Part shown: in pieces, positions 25,864 to 34,586 of the stretch
Layout of the letters: each line of letters starts with the position of its first letter
Numbering within the stretch: position 1 is the stretch's first letter
Assembly (NCBI RefSeq): GCF_000685035.1
Contig: NZ_BAYB01000011.1
Span: 62,001 to 126,000 of the forward strand
Direction of reading: 5' to 3'
From: Paraburkholderia ferrariae NBRC 106233
GTDB lineage: Bacteria; Pseudomonadota; Gammaproteobacteria; Burkholderiales; Burkholderiaceae
DNA length: 64,000 nt
Translations under genes and position numbers: made by a program
Notes under the pieces: model-generated
The model's input: the letters and a program-made list of their open reading frames with translations, nothing else
What the model was told of the DNA's origin: nothing
Database searches by the model: none

Positions 25864-27657
25864 ATGCCCTCCAATTTTGCGCGCTATCTTACGTTCTTCT
25901 TGCTGGCTGTCGCGTTGACGCTGCCTTATGCAGTTGTCGGCCACACGTACCCCATCCCGACGTTCTATGCCGAATACGTGTCCCTGACGCTATGGCTGCT
26001 GGTCGGTGCGTCGGTCGTGATGCTGACGCTGTCGGCGCGGCCCCCGATCGAATTCGCCTCGCCCGCCGTCGCGCTGGTGCCATTCGCCTTCGGCTTGCTG
26101 CTGGTGGTGCAGACCGTCGCGATGCCGGTGACGCAGCCCTCGCTCAACTGGCTCGGCGCAGGCTACCTGCTGGCGGCCTTGATGGTGACTCACGCGGGCT
26201 ACGGCATTGCGCGCGCGCGCAATGCCGGGACAGCGATGGTCTGGGCCGCCGCGGCGCTGATGGTGGGCGGGATGTTCGCCGTGTTCTGCCAGGTCGTGCA
26301 GCTCTTTCACCTCGAAGCGAAGGTCACGCCGCTCGTCGTCGCCTACAACGTGACGGTCGATCGCCGTCCGTTCGGCAACATGGCGCAAGCCAACCACCTC
26401 GCCACCTATATTGCGTTTGCAATGGCGGCCGGCCTCTTTCTCGTGCAGACCCGCCGGCTGTCTCTCGTGGTGTGGGCCGTGCTCTCCGCCGTCTACGCGG
26501 GCGGGCTCGCACTCACCGTTTCGCGCGGGCCGTGGCTGCAGATGGGCGTGATCGTCGTCGCAGGGCTCTGGATCGCGCTCGCGGGCGTGCGTCGCGAAGG
26601 CTCGCTCGCGGGCGGCGGTCGCAGCCTGCGCAACTGGCTCCTGCCGCTCGTGCTGCTCGCGATTTTTATCGGCGTGAACGCATTCGTGCGCTGGGCCAAT
26701 GTCCACTATCAGCTGCAACTCGACCAGTCGGCCGCCGACCGCTTCAAGGACGCCGGCCAGATCGCGCCGCGCATCGCCCTGTGGCGTTACGGCATCGCGA
26801 TGTTCAAGCTGCATCCGCTCCTCGGCGTGGGCTGGGGCGATTTCCCGATTCACCAGTTCGAGCTTGCGCGCGCGCTCGGCGGCGTCGAGATCGCGAACAA
26901 TTCCCACGACATTTTCATCGACCTGCTCGCGAAGACCGGCGTGATCGGCTGCGGGATCGTCCTGCTGGGTCTGGCCGCGTGGTTCGTGCGGGCGCTGCGC
27001 GTGCCGCATACGCCCGAGCGCGTGTTCGGTTTCATGCTGATCGGCGTGCTGGTCATGCATGCGCTGGTCGAATATCCGCAGCAGTACATGTTCTTCCTGC
27101 TGCCTGCGATGTTCGTGTTCGGCATTCTCGAAACGAAGCCCTTGCGCGCGGTGCCGCGCGGGCTGTCGTTCGGCGCCTTTGCGATTGTCGTGTTCGGGGG
27201 GATTGCGTCGCTGTATCCGATCTTGCGCGACTATCACCGCGCCGAAGTGCTCTATTACGGCGAGCATCCGGCCGAGGAGTACAGCGAGGCGCCGTCGTTC
27301 CTCTTCCGCGCATGGGGGGACTACGGCATGGCCACGCTGATGCCGATGAATGCGGCGAATCTCGCGACCAAGCTCGCGGCGCACCAGCGCGCCATCGCGC
27401 TGCTGCCGGGCGAGACCGTGCTGCGGCGCTATGCGGTGCTGCAGGCGCTGAACGGCGATACGGCAGGCGCGCTGGATACGGTCGCGCGGCTGAAGATCTT
27501 CGCGACCGAGTTGCACGACTGGCCGACCCAGCAGGCTTCGCTGTATGGCTTGTGCGACGAGCAGCCCCGGCTCAAGGACTTCAAGGCCGAGCTGGTGAAG
27601 CAGTATGGCGTGCCCGCCAAGGCGATCGAAGAGGACGACGACGATTCGGACGATTGA
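25864..27657 (+). CDS. pglL: PglL-type O-oligosaccharyltransferase
   Basis: 597 residues. Membrane protein with about 12 helices, a Wzy_C (O-antigen ligase/polymerase) domain and a long periplasmic loop with NMAQANHLATYIAFA, then the C-terminal region characteristic of PglL (HPLLGVGWGDFP, NNSHDIFIDLLAKTG, VEYPQQYMFFLLP). These enzymes transfer a lipid-linked glycan to Ser of pilins and other exported proteins on the periplasmic side. The soluble C-terminus ends in an acidic run (EEDDDDSDD). Located 257 bases after a pilin gene, which is a likely substrate; pglL enzymes of Burkholderia glycosylate many other proteins too. Confidence 0.9.
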   Translation: MPSNFARYLTFFLLAVALTLPYAVVGHTYPIPTFYAEYVSLTLWLLVGASVVMLTLSARPPIEFASPAVALVPFAFGLLLVVQTVAMPVTQPSLNWLGAGYLLAALMVTHAGYGIARARNAGTAMVWAAAALMVGGMFAVFCQVVQLFHLEAKVTPLVVAYNVTVDRRPFGNMAQANHLATYIAFAMAAGLFLVQTRRLSLVVWAVLSAVYAGGLALTVSRGPWLQMGVIVVAGLWIALAGVRREGSLAGGGRSLRNWLLPLVLLAIFIGVNAFVRWANVHYQLQLDQSAADRFKDAGQIAPRIALWRYGIAMFKLHPLLGVGWGDFPIHQFELARALGGVEIANNSHDIFIDLLAKTGVIGCGIVLLGLAAWFVRALRVPHTPERVFGFMLIGVLVMHALVEYPQQYMFFLLPAMFVFGILETKPLRAVPRGLSFGAFAIVVFGGIASLYPILRDYHRAEVLYYGEHPAEEYSEAPSFLFRAWGDYGMATLMPMNAANLATKLAAHQRAIALLPGETVLRRYAVLQALNGDTAGALDTVARLKIFATELHDWPTQQASLYGLCDEQPRLKDFKAELVKQYGVPAKAIEEDDDDSDD

Positions 27658-27750
27658 TGGCCGGTGAGGCCGGGGGAGGCTGGTTGAAGGTGGCCGAAGC
27701 CGGCTGGCTGGCAGCGAACCTGACAGGACTACCGCAGGATCGCCGCCGGT

Positions 27751-28101
27751 TCACAGCTCCGAATACTTCGTGGCCTTGCCCCTTGCCTTGTCTGCCGGAT
27801 AGCGCCCGGCATTGAGCTTGAGCTTCTCGGCCGCCGCGTCGAGCAGGTCGAATCCTGCCGCGTCGGCGGTCAGGAGGAGGTAGAGGAACACATCGGCGCA
27901 TTCGTGCCGGAGGTTGCGAAGCTGCTCGGGATCGCGGAGCAGGGCTTCGATCTCGGCGTCGGTTTTCCACTGGATCGTTTCGAGCAGTTCGCCGGCTTCG
28001 ATGCTCGTGGAGACGATCAGGTTGCGCAGCGTATGAAACTGCTTCCAGTCGCGTTCGTCGCGAAACGCCAGCACCTGTTCGAGTAGCGCGTGAATCGTCA
28101 T
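27751..28101 (-). CDS. MazG-like nucleotide pyrophosphohydrolase
   Basis: 116 residues, an all-alpha MazG/dCTPase-type domain. The metal-binding pattern EAGELLE (about 35-41) and ECADVFLYLL (about 67-76) gives the E-x2-E and E-x2-D motif pairs. Single-domain proteins of this size (RS21-C6/YpjD group) hydrolyse non-canonical or excess (d)NTPs. Last gene of the minus-strand block, 39 bases after moaC, and convergent with pglL. The full substrate range cannot be read from sequence. Confidence 0.85.
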   Translation of the reverse strand: MTIHALLEQVLAFRDERDWKQFHTLRNLIVSTSIEAGELLETIQWKTDAEIEALLRDPEQLRNLRHECADVFLYLLLTADAAGFDLLDAAAEKLKLNAGRYPADKARGKATKYSEL

Positions 28102-28140
28102 ATTCCTGTCCTGTCGACTGGACGTGGCGCGCGCGGCGCG

Positions 28141-28620
28141 TCAGCCTTGCGCGACCCAATCCCCCGATTTTCCGCCGTGCTTTTCCATCACCTTCACGTC
28201 GGTGATGGTCATGCCGCGATCGACGGCCTTGCACATGTCGTAGACCGTGAGCAGCCCCACCTGCACGGCAGTGAGCGCCTCCATCTCCACGCCCGTGCGG
28301 CCGAAGGTTTCCACCTGCGCCGTGCAATGCACGCCGGGCAGCGTTTCGTCGAGCGCGAAATCCACCTTCACGCGCGTGATGGCGAGCGGATGGCATAGCG
28401 GGATCAGATCCGAGGTGCGCTTCGCGCCCTGGATGGCGGCGATGCGCGCGACGCCGATCACGTCGCCTTTCTTCGCCGCGCCGTCGCGGATCAGCGCGAA
28501 GGTGGCGCTCAGCATACGGATCGTGCCGCGTGCGACGGCAATGCGTTTGGTCTCGGCCTTGTCGCCGACATCGACCATATGCGCGTCGCCGGCCGCATCG
28601 AAATGAGTAAGTTCTGGCAT
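28141..28620 (-). CDS. moaC: Cyclic pyranopterin monophosphate synthase
   Basis: 159 residues, full length. Acts with MoaA in the first stage of molybdenum cofactor synthesis. Signature stretches: [11 protein letters not shown] (about 72-82), [19 protein letters not shown] (about 110-128), and the C-terminal [10 protein letters not shown]. Part of a minus-strand gene block; other mo genes are not in the window. Confidence 0.98.
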   Translation of the reverse strand: MPELTHFDAAGDAHMVDVGDKAETKRIAVARGTIRMLSATFALIRDGAAKKGDVIGVARIAAIQGAKRTSDLIPLCHPLAITRVKVDFALDETLPGVHCTAQVETFGRTGVEMEALTAVQVGLLTVYDMCKAVDRGMTITDVKVMEKHGGKSGDWVAQG

Positions 28621-28754
28621 GGTGGGCTCTCAGTTGCGGTTGCCATCATAGCAGCGCGATGGGCGGGCGCCGGGCGCGCTGCCGTGCCCCGGGCCGAGGC
28701 CAAAGGCAAAGCCGCCGCCTGATAGGACCCGCTTCAGGCGCCGCTCCGCTTGCC

Positions 28755-29348
28755 CTAAGCCGCCGCCTGCTTTTCCGGGCTCGCCACGTACCCGAAACGC
28801 ACGGGCACATCGGCGCGCAGGATCGGCGCAATGGGTAGCACTGCGGGCAGCGTCGCGTCGGCACGCCACGCGAACGTGCCGCTGCTGCCGTCTTCGGCCA
28901 GCGTGGCGTGATCGGTGAAGAGATCGAGGTCGTGGTCATGGAGCAGAGCCACGCGCGCGGGCTCTGCAGTGTCGTCGGCGAACAGCACCGATCCGGCTTC
29001 GTCCACCCACACGCGAGCCGGCGCAAACGGCTGCCCGGTCTGGTCCGTCAGCGCGAGCGTGCCGTTCGCATCGGCGCCAAGCCGCACCACGAACGGCGTG
29101 TACTCCAGCTCGACGTACACCCGCTGCGGCCCGTTCTGGAAGTACCACTGGCCGCTCGCATCACACTCGTAGTTGCGGTTGATGAAGCCGATCAGCGCCT
29201 CGTGCCGGATTGCCGTGCCGGGGCCGCCGGCGGCCTGGTCGGCCTCGTCGCGCAGGCGCCACTGGCCGCGCGCGTCGAGCCGCAGCCAGCCGGTGCAATG
29301 GGGGACGTTGGGCCAGCGCGCGAGCGCCTGCTTGACGATGTCATCCAT
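28755..29348 (-). CDS. Conserved betaproteobacterial protein, DUF2946-like
   Basis: 197 residues, soluble, no signal. Begins MDDIVKQALARWPNVPHC and contains NRNYECDASGQWYFQNGPQR around 88-107 with a following VYVELEYTPFVVRL strand. I recall this pattern as the DUF2946 family, but the number is from memory. It starts 8 bases inside the end of the YheT-like gene (29341-29348), so the pair is translationally coupled. Biochemical role unknown. Confidence 0.7.
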   Translation of the reverse strand: MDDIVKQALARWPNVPHCTGWLRLDARGQWRLRDEADQAAGGPGTAIRHEALIGFINRNYECDASGQWYFQNGPQRVYVELEYTPFVVRLGADANGTLALTDQTGQPFAPARVWVDEAGSVLFADDTAEPARVALLHDHDLDLFTDHATLAEDGSSGTFAWRADATLPAVLPIAPILRADVPVRFGYVASPEKQAAA

Positions 29349-30396
29349 GAGAAACGAAGCTCGAAAGCCAACGGGTCACGTGCTGCGCGAGCCAGCCGAA
29401 GCGGCCGGGAAAGGGGCCCGTCATGAAGCCCACGTGGCCGCCTTCTTCGGGCTGCTCCAGTTCGACGGCCGCGCTCACTTCGTGGCGGCCGGGCAGCGCG
29501 TGGCCGGGCAGGAAGGGGTCGTTGCGCGCGTTGAGCACGAGCGTCGGCACGGCGATTTCGCCGAGGCGCGGCCGGATCGTCGCCTGGGTCCAGTAGTCGT
29601 GCGCGTCGCGAAAACCGTGCAGGGGTGCGGTGACGACGTTGTCGAACTCGCCCATCGTGCGGCTCGCCAGCATGGCTTGCACATCGAAGAGGCCCGGATA
29701 CTGTTCGAGCTTCTGCAGCGCCTTCACCTTGAGCGTCTTGAGGAAGCTGCGCGTATAGACCATGCCGAAGCCATGCGAGAGCATCCTGCCGCCCGCATGA
29801 ACGTCGAGCGGCGCCGAAATCGCCACCGCGGCCGAGACGATGGCGGCATCTTCACGCTGCTGCGCGAGCCAGTGCAGCAGGACATTGCCGCCGAGCGAGA
29901 CGCCCGCCGCAACGAGCGGGCCGCGATGGCGCGCGGCGAAGCGGCGCAGCACCCAGTTCACTTCGTTGGCGTCGGCGAGGTGATAGAAGCGCGGCAGCAG
30001 GTTGAGCGGGCCGCTGCAGCTGCGAAAGTGCGGGACGACCGCGTGCCAGCCGAGCGCCACGGCGGCGCCCGCCATCGTGCGCGCGTAATGCGAGCCCGAG
30101 CCGCCTTCCAGGCCGTGAAAGAGCACGAAGAGCGGCGCGTCGGGGGCGGGGCGCGGCTGGTCCGGCGCGGGTTCGGCCCAGTCGAGTTCGATGAAGTCGC
30201 CGTCGGGCGTGTCCCAGCGTTCGCGCCGGTAGAGCGGCAGGGGCGGGCGCGAGAAGAGGGCGGGGACGATGGTCTGCGCGTGCGCGCCAGGCAGCCAGAG
30301 GGGCGCGCGATAGGCGCCGGCCGCCGTGGCTGCGCGGATGTCGATGCTTGCTGTCGTCGCTCGCGTGTCGGCGGATGGGTCCCCGGTCGTGCTCAT
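29341..30396 (-). CDS. YheT-family alpha/beta hydrolase
   Basis: 351 residues. Contains the oxyanion-hole/strand segment FVLFHGLEGGSGSHYAR, the nucleophile elbow GVSLGGN (about residue 167), an acid in LNARNDPFLPG, and the catalytic His in PEEGGHVGFMTG near the C-terminus, so the Ser-Asp-His triad is complete. The N-terminal WLPGAHAQTIVPAL is a hallmark of YheT/Yml-type esterases. Likely a cytoplasmic carboxylesterase. Stop overlaps the next gene by 8 bases; the NTF2-like gene lies 19 bases upstream. Confidence 0.9.
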   Translation of the reverse strand: MSTTGDPSADTRATTASIDIRAATAAGAYRAPLWLPGAHAQTIVPALFSRPPLPLYRRERWDTPDGDFIELDWAEPAPDQPRPAPDAPLFVLFHGLEGGSGSHYARTMAGAAVALGWHAVVPHFRSCSGPLNLLPRFYHLADANEVNWVLRRFAARHRGPLVAAGVSLGGNVLLHWLAQQREDAAIVSAAVAISAPLDVHAGGRMLSHGFGMVYTRSFLKTLKVKALQKLEQYPGLFDVQAMLASRTMGEFDNVVTAPLHGFRDAHDYWTQATIRPRLGEIAVPTLVLNARNDPFLPGHALPGRHEVSAAVELEQPEEGGHVGFMTGPFPGRFGWLAQHVTRWLSSFVSHG

Positions 30397-30415
30397 GACG
30401 GCGCCTTCGGGGGTA

Positions 30416-30862
30416 TCAGTGCAGCGCGCCCTGGCCGTGGCGCAGCTTGGCGGAAAACTGGGTCGCGGCCTCGTCGGGCATGCGGCTCGCGTGAATATGG
30501 GCGATGCGCCATTCGCCGCGCTCGTGAACCATCACGTAGGTCGTGAAGACCATGGCGGGGATGGCGTGCGGATCGACCGGACGGTGCGCCTCCACGATCG
30601 CATAGACCACGGTGCCGAGGCTGTCGTACACGCGGATGTCGAGCGGCTCGATCGAAACCGGCGCCGCTTCGAGCTGCGCCGAGAGCCCGGCGCGAATGCT
30701 CGACAGACCGTGCAGATGCGAGCCGTCCGCGCAGATGCAGCTCACGAATTCCTCGTCGATCCACAGCCCCATCACGTTATCGATATTGACTTCGGCGACG
30801 GCCTGGTAATACGCGTTGAGGGTATCCGCGGCGGCTTCGAAGATGTGGGCAAAACGTGGCAT
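30416..30862 (-). CDS. NTF2/SnoaL-like domain protein
   Basis: 148 residues from ATG 30862. It starts MPRFAHIFEAAADTLNAYYQAVAEVNIDNVM and has WIDEEFVSCICADG, VAIVEAHRP-like strand (VVYAIVEAHRPVD) and GEWRIAHIHASRMP near the end, the curved-sheet pattern of NTF2-like DUF4440/SnoaL proteins. These often bind small ligands; no catalytic role can be assigned. Sits between waaF and the YheT gene in a tight minus-strand block. Confidence 0.82.
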   Translation of the reverse strand: MPRFAHIFEAAADTLNAYYQAVAEVNIDNVMGLWIDEEFVSCICADGSHLHGLSSIRAGLSAQLEAAPVSIEPLDIRVYDSLGTVVYAIVEAHRPVDPHAIPAMVFTTYVMVHERGEWRIAHIHASRMPDEAATQFSAKLRHGQGALH

Positions 30863-30936
30863 GGCTCGTTGATCTGGTGCGCCGGGGCGCGGGTTGGCGA
30901 ATCGGGGCTGGCGACGCCCCTTCGAGGTTCCTTCCG

Positions 30937-31962
30937 CTAGCGCTGGCCGAGCAGCATGCCGCGCAGATCGCCGAATACCTGCTCCGGACTCAATTCGCGC
31001 AGGCAGTTCAGATGCCCGAGCGGGCATTCGCGCTGGAAGCACGGGCTGCAATCGAGATGCAGCCATTGTACCTTTGCGAGTTCCGACAAGGGCGGGGTGT
31101 GGCGCGGATCCGTCGAACCGTACAGCGCGACGAGCGGGCGGCGCAGCGCGGCGGCCACGTGCATGAGACCCGAATCGTTGGTCACCACGGCGTTCGCGCG
31201 CGAGATCAGCGCGCAGGCTTCGCCGAGCGCGGTCTGCCCGCACAGGTTGCGCACGTTCGAGGCACGCTCGGCAATGGCCTGCGCGAGCGGCGCGTCCTTC
31301 GGCGAGCCGAGCGCGACGATCTGCGTGTACGGGAACGACTGCCCCACCATCTGCGCGAGCGCCGCGAAGTGCTCGGGCGGCCAGCGCTTGGCGGGGCCGT
31401 ACTCGGCGCCCGGGCAGAACACGAGGAGTGGCACGCGCGTATCGAGATTGAAGCGCGCGGAAACGCGCGAGGCCTCGTTGGGGTCCGATTCGAGGCGCGG
31501 CATCGGCAGATCGTCGGGCACGGTCGCGCCGGGCGCCCAGGCGAGCGCGGCGTAATGCCGGACCATCGGCGGCCGTTCGCCTTTGGGCGGATTCGCGTGC
31601 CGCACGTTCAGCAGGCCGTAGCGATTCTCGCCCGTGTAGCCGATGCGCAGCGGAATGTTCGCAAGCCAGGGGATCAGCGCGGACTTGAGCGAGTTCGGCA
31701 GCACGTAGGCGGCGTCGTAGCGTACTTCGCGCAAATCGCCGGCGAGTTGCCAGCGGCGCAGCAGTTGCAGCTTGCCGTGGGCGAGGTCGGTGGCATAGAC
31801 GTCGCGAATCTCGGGCATGCGCTCGAGCACGGGCGCAACCCATGTGGGCGCAAGCGCATCGATCGCGATGCGCGGATGCAGTTTCACGAGCCGCGAAAGA
31901 AGCGGCTGCGCCATCAGTGCGTCACCGATCCAGTTCGGTGCGATTACCAGCGCGCGGCGCAT
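30937..31962 (-). CDS. waaF: ADP-heptose:LPS heptosyltransferase II
   Basis: 341 residues, glycosyltransferase family 9. N-terminal VIAPNWIGDALMAQPLL, a middle VFCPGAEYGPAKRWP loop that binds ADP-heptose, and VTNDSGLMHVAAAL plus ALYGSTDPRHTPP in the C-terminal domain. Adds the second L-glycero-D-manno-heptose to the LPS inner core at the inner face of the inner membrane. Followed 74 bases later by the NTF2-like gene. Confidence 0.95.
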   Translation of the reverse strand: MRRALVIAPNWIGDALMAQPLLSRLVKLHPRIAIDALAPTWVAPVLERMPEIRDVYATDLAHGKLQLLRRWQLAGDLREVRYDAAYVLPNSLKSALIPWLANIPLRIGYTGENRYGLLNVRHANPPKGERPPMVRHYAALAWAPGATVPDDLPMPRLESDPNEASRVSARFNLDTRVPLLVFCPGAEYGPAKRWPPEHFAALAQMVGQSFPYTQIVALGSPKDAPLAQAIAERASNVRNLCGQTALGEACALISRANAVVTNDSGLMHVAAALRRPLVALYGSTDPRHTPPLSELAKVQWLHLDCSPCFQRECPLGHLNCLRELSPEQVFGDLRGMLLGQR

Positions 31963-32240
31963 CGGGTGTCAGAGTCCGGAAGTGGCAAACGTTCCGCGCG
32001 CCTCGGGCGCGGGAACGCGGTTAGCGGAGCAACGCGCCGCCAGGGCGCGTTGGCGATGACCGCCCGCGGTGCGAGGCAGGCGGGCGGAGCGAAGCGAAAT
32101 AAAGGCACTGGCAAGGGGCGGGCGCAAGCGGGGCTTTCGCGCCACGCGAAGCCGGCGCAGCGGAATCCGCCGGCGGCACGCGGGAACGAAGCGGGAACGA
32201 AGCAGGAAAAAGCGCAAAAGAAAACCGGCGCCGCACCGGC

Positions 32241-32435
32241 TCAGTGGCCGCGCACGACCTCGCCCTCGCGCAGTTTGTAGCGCGTGCTGCAGTAAGGGCA
32301 GCGCGCTTCGCCGTGCGCCACGTCGATAAAGACGCGCGGGTGGTTGCTCCAGCGCGGCATCGACGGATTCGGGCAATACGCGGGCAGATCCTTGGCCGAG
32401 AGTTCGACCAGCGGCATTTCCTTGATTTCGCTCAT
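32241..32435 (-). CDS. CHCC zinc-finger protein
   Basis: 64 residues from ATG 32435. Cys and His are spaced as in the zf-CHCC (NDUFS6-like) family: YCPNPSMPRWSNHP then GEARCPYCSTRYKL, giving Cys, His and a CxxC pair for one zinc. Small cytoplasmic proteins of this type are common beside LPS or amino-acid genes in Betaproteobacteria. waaF is 278 bases downstream; the gap holds no recognised feature. Confidence 0.88.
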   Translation of the reverse strand: MSEIKEMPLVELSAKDLPAYCPNPSMPRWSNHPRVFIDVAHGEARCPYCSTRYKLREGEVVRGH

Positions 32436-32945
32436 GAGGACAATTCTCGTAATGCTCGTGTTGTTAAGCCGTGGCCGGGGCGCGAAGGGAGTCCGCTCGC
32501 GCACGCCGTCAGCAAAGCGCACATTTTAGCGTCATTTGGTGCCGGCACGGAGGTTCGCGGGCGCCGGTTGCTGCGTTGCACAATCTCCGCGCCAACCGAT
32601 TGCGCGGACGTTTTTCGGGCTTCAGCCGGTATTCTTTGAAAGAGAAATGCAAGAAAGGCGCGCGCATTGCTTCGCTTCCTGCAAAAAAATGCGACAAAAA
32701 CGTGAAAAAAATCGCGCAACCCTGCAGCAGCCGCCCAAATACGGGACATTCGCCCGGGCACGTCTCTGATCGACCTGGCTATCGGCTAAAATACCAATCT
32801 CGCAATTCGATGCCGGAGTTTCTCGGGTGACGAGCAGCGACCCGAGACAATGCCAGACCGGATCCCGCGCCGTGCCGCCGAGCCCTGCAGTGCAGCTTCG
32901 CATCGCATTGCCCCCGCCTTCCCACCATCACGCACAGTCAAGTCC
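32436..32945. other. 510-base divergent region before pgk
   Basis: Separates the CHCC gene from pgk. The central part (about 32640-32715) is A-rich, with runs such as CAAAAAAATGCGACAAAAAC, in contrast to its surroundings. TAAAAT at 32787-32792 is a plausible -10 for pgk, with no good -35. No recognisable gene; short frames here lack family similarity. Confidence 0.5.
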
Positions 32946-34145
32946 ATGAACAAGGTTCTGCGTCTCTCCGATCTGATCTCCGAAGGCAAACTCAAGGGCA
33001 AGCGGGTGTTCATCCGCGCCGACCTGAACGTGCCGCAGGACGATCACGGCAACATCACCGAAGACACCCGCGTGCGCGCTTCCGTGCCGGCCATCCGCGC
33101 TGCGCTCGAAGCGGGCGCCGCCGTCATGGTCACGTCGCACCTCGGCCGCCCGACCGAAGGCGAGTTCAAGCCTGAAGATTCGCTCGCGCCCGTCGCGAAG
33201 CGTCTTTCGGAACTGCTGGGCCGCGACGTGCCGCTCGTCGCGAACTGGGTCGAGAACGGCGTGAACGTCGCGCCGGGCGACGTCGTCCTGCTCGAGAACT
33301 GCCGCGTCAACAAGGGCGAAAAGAAGAACTCCGACGAGCTCGCCCAGAAGATGGCGAAGCTCTGCGACATCTACGTGAACGACGCATTCGGCACGGCTCA
33401 CCGCGCCGAAGCCACCACCTACGGCATCGCGAAGTATGCGAGCGTCGCCTGCGCGGGCCCGCTCCTCGCGGCCGAACTCGACGCGCTCGGCAAGGCGCTC
33501 GGCGCGCCGAAGCGCCCGCTCGTGGCGATCGTCGCGGGCTCGAAGGTCTCGACCAAGCTCACGATCCTCAAGTCGCTCGCCGAGAAGGTGGACCAGCTGA
33601 TCGTCGGCGGCGGCATTGCCAATACGTTCATGCTCGCGGCGGGCCTGAAGATCGGCAAGTCGCTTGCCGAAGCCGACCTCGTGGACGAAGCGAAGGCGAT
33701 CATCGAAGCGGCCCGCGCACGCGGCGCCTCGGTGCCCATTCCGAGCGATGTCGTGACCGCAAAGGCGTTCTCGCCGACCGCCAAGGCCGAAATCAAGGCC
33801 GTGGCGGACGTCGCCGACGACGACCTGATCCTCGACATCGGCCCGCAGACCGCGAAGGTCCTCGCCTCGCAACTGGGGCAGGCCGGCACGATCGTGTGGA
33901 ACGGCCCGGTGGGCGTGTTCGAGTTCGACCAGTTCGGCAACGGCACGAAGACGCTCGCGGATGCGATCGCCAGCTCCGGCGCGTTCTCGATCGCCGGCGG
34001 CGGCGACACGCTCGCGGCCATCGCGAAGTACGGCATCCAGGACAAGGTCAGCTATATCTCGACGGGCGGCGGCGCCTTCCTCGAATTCCTCGAGGGCAAG
34101 ACGCTGCCGGCCGTGGAAGTGCTCGAAACGCGGGCGGCTGGTTAA
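32946..34145 (+). CDS. pgk: Phosphoglycerate kinase
   Basis: 399 residues. Glycolytic enzyme transferring phosphate from 1,3-bisphosphoglycerate to ADP. Motifs: [11 protein letters not shown] (about 20-30), [20 protein letters not shown], the ATP-binding [23 protein letters not shown], and [12 protein letters not shown] near the C-terminus. ATG 32946 gives the canonical [10 protein letters not shown]. Heads a plus-strand block with pyk and fba. Confidence 0.99.
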   Translation: MNKVLRLSDLISEGKLKGKRVFIRADLNVPQDDHGNITEDTRVRASVPAIRAALEAGAAVMVTSHLGRPTEGEFKPEDSLAPVAKRLSELLGRDVPLVANWVENGVNVAPGDVVLLENCRVNKGEKKNSDELAQKMAKLCDIYVNDAFGTAHRAEATTYGIAKYASVACAGPLLAAELDALGKALGAPKRPLVAIVAGSKVSTKLTILKSLAEKVDQLIVGGGIANTFMLAAGLKIGKSLAEADLVDEAKAIIEAARARGASVPIPSDVVTAKAFSPTAKAEIKAVADVADDDLILDIGPQTAKVLASQLGQAGTIVWNGPVGVFEFDQFGNGTKTLADAIASSGAFSIAGGGDTLAAIAKYGIQDKVSYISTGGGAFLEFLEGKTLPAVEVLETRAAG

Positions 34146-34586
34146 GTGGCGCCGCGCGCCCCGGCGGCAAAGGCAGCCGCAAAAACGGCCCGTGCGCGCG
34201 GTGCAGCGCGCGCGGTGTCCGCAGCGGGGCGCAAGGCGCCCTTGTCCGCGGTGGCGGTGGCGGGCGCGCAGGATGCGCCCGAACTGAACGCCGCGCATGA
34301 AACACCCGCCGTGCCGGCCCTCGCCGGCACGGCACCGTCCGAAGCGCCGGTGGCGGCGCTGGCGGACGCAGAATCCCAGGCGGTGGCCGGGGGCACGGCG
34401 CGCGATGGCGCGCCGGCGAGCCCCGCGCCTGCCGCCCCGACGGCGAGCGCACCCGCGGCGCCGTCACACAAAGCGACGCCGGGACTCACCGGCGCGCGTT
34501 CCGGCCATACCGCACGTGCGGATGCGCCGTCCAGCCCGTCTCGCAGCAACGCTTCTTCCAGCGATCCTTTCCAGACGAGGAGATTC
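34146..34586 (+). other. Ala/Pro-rich open frame between pgk and pyk, possible coding region
   Basis: The 441 bases between the pgk stop and the pyk ATG form 147 uninterrupted codons in the pyk frame, starting with a GTG directly after the pgk stop. The predicted residues are Ala/Pro/Ser-rich with an early basic stretch (KAAAKTARARGAARAV), histone-H1-like in character. Codons favour G or C in third position, as in real genes. No ribosome-binding site is seen before the GTG. It could be a disordered N-terminal extension of pyruvate kinase, a separate leader, or a spacer that happens to stay open. Confidence 0.4.
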
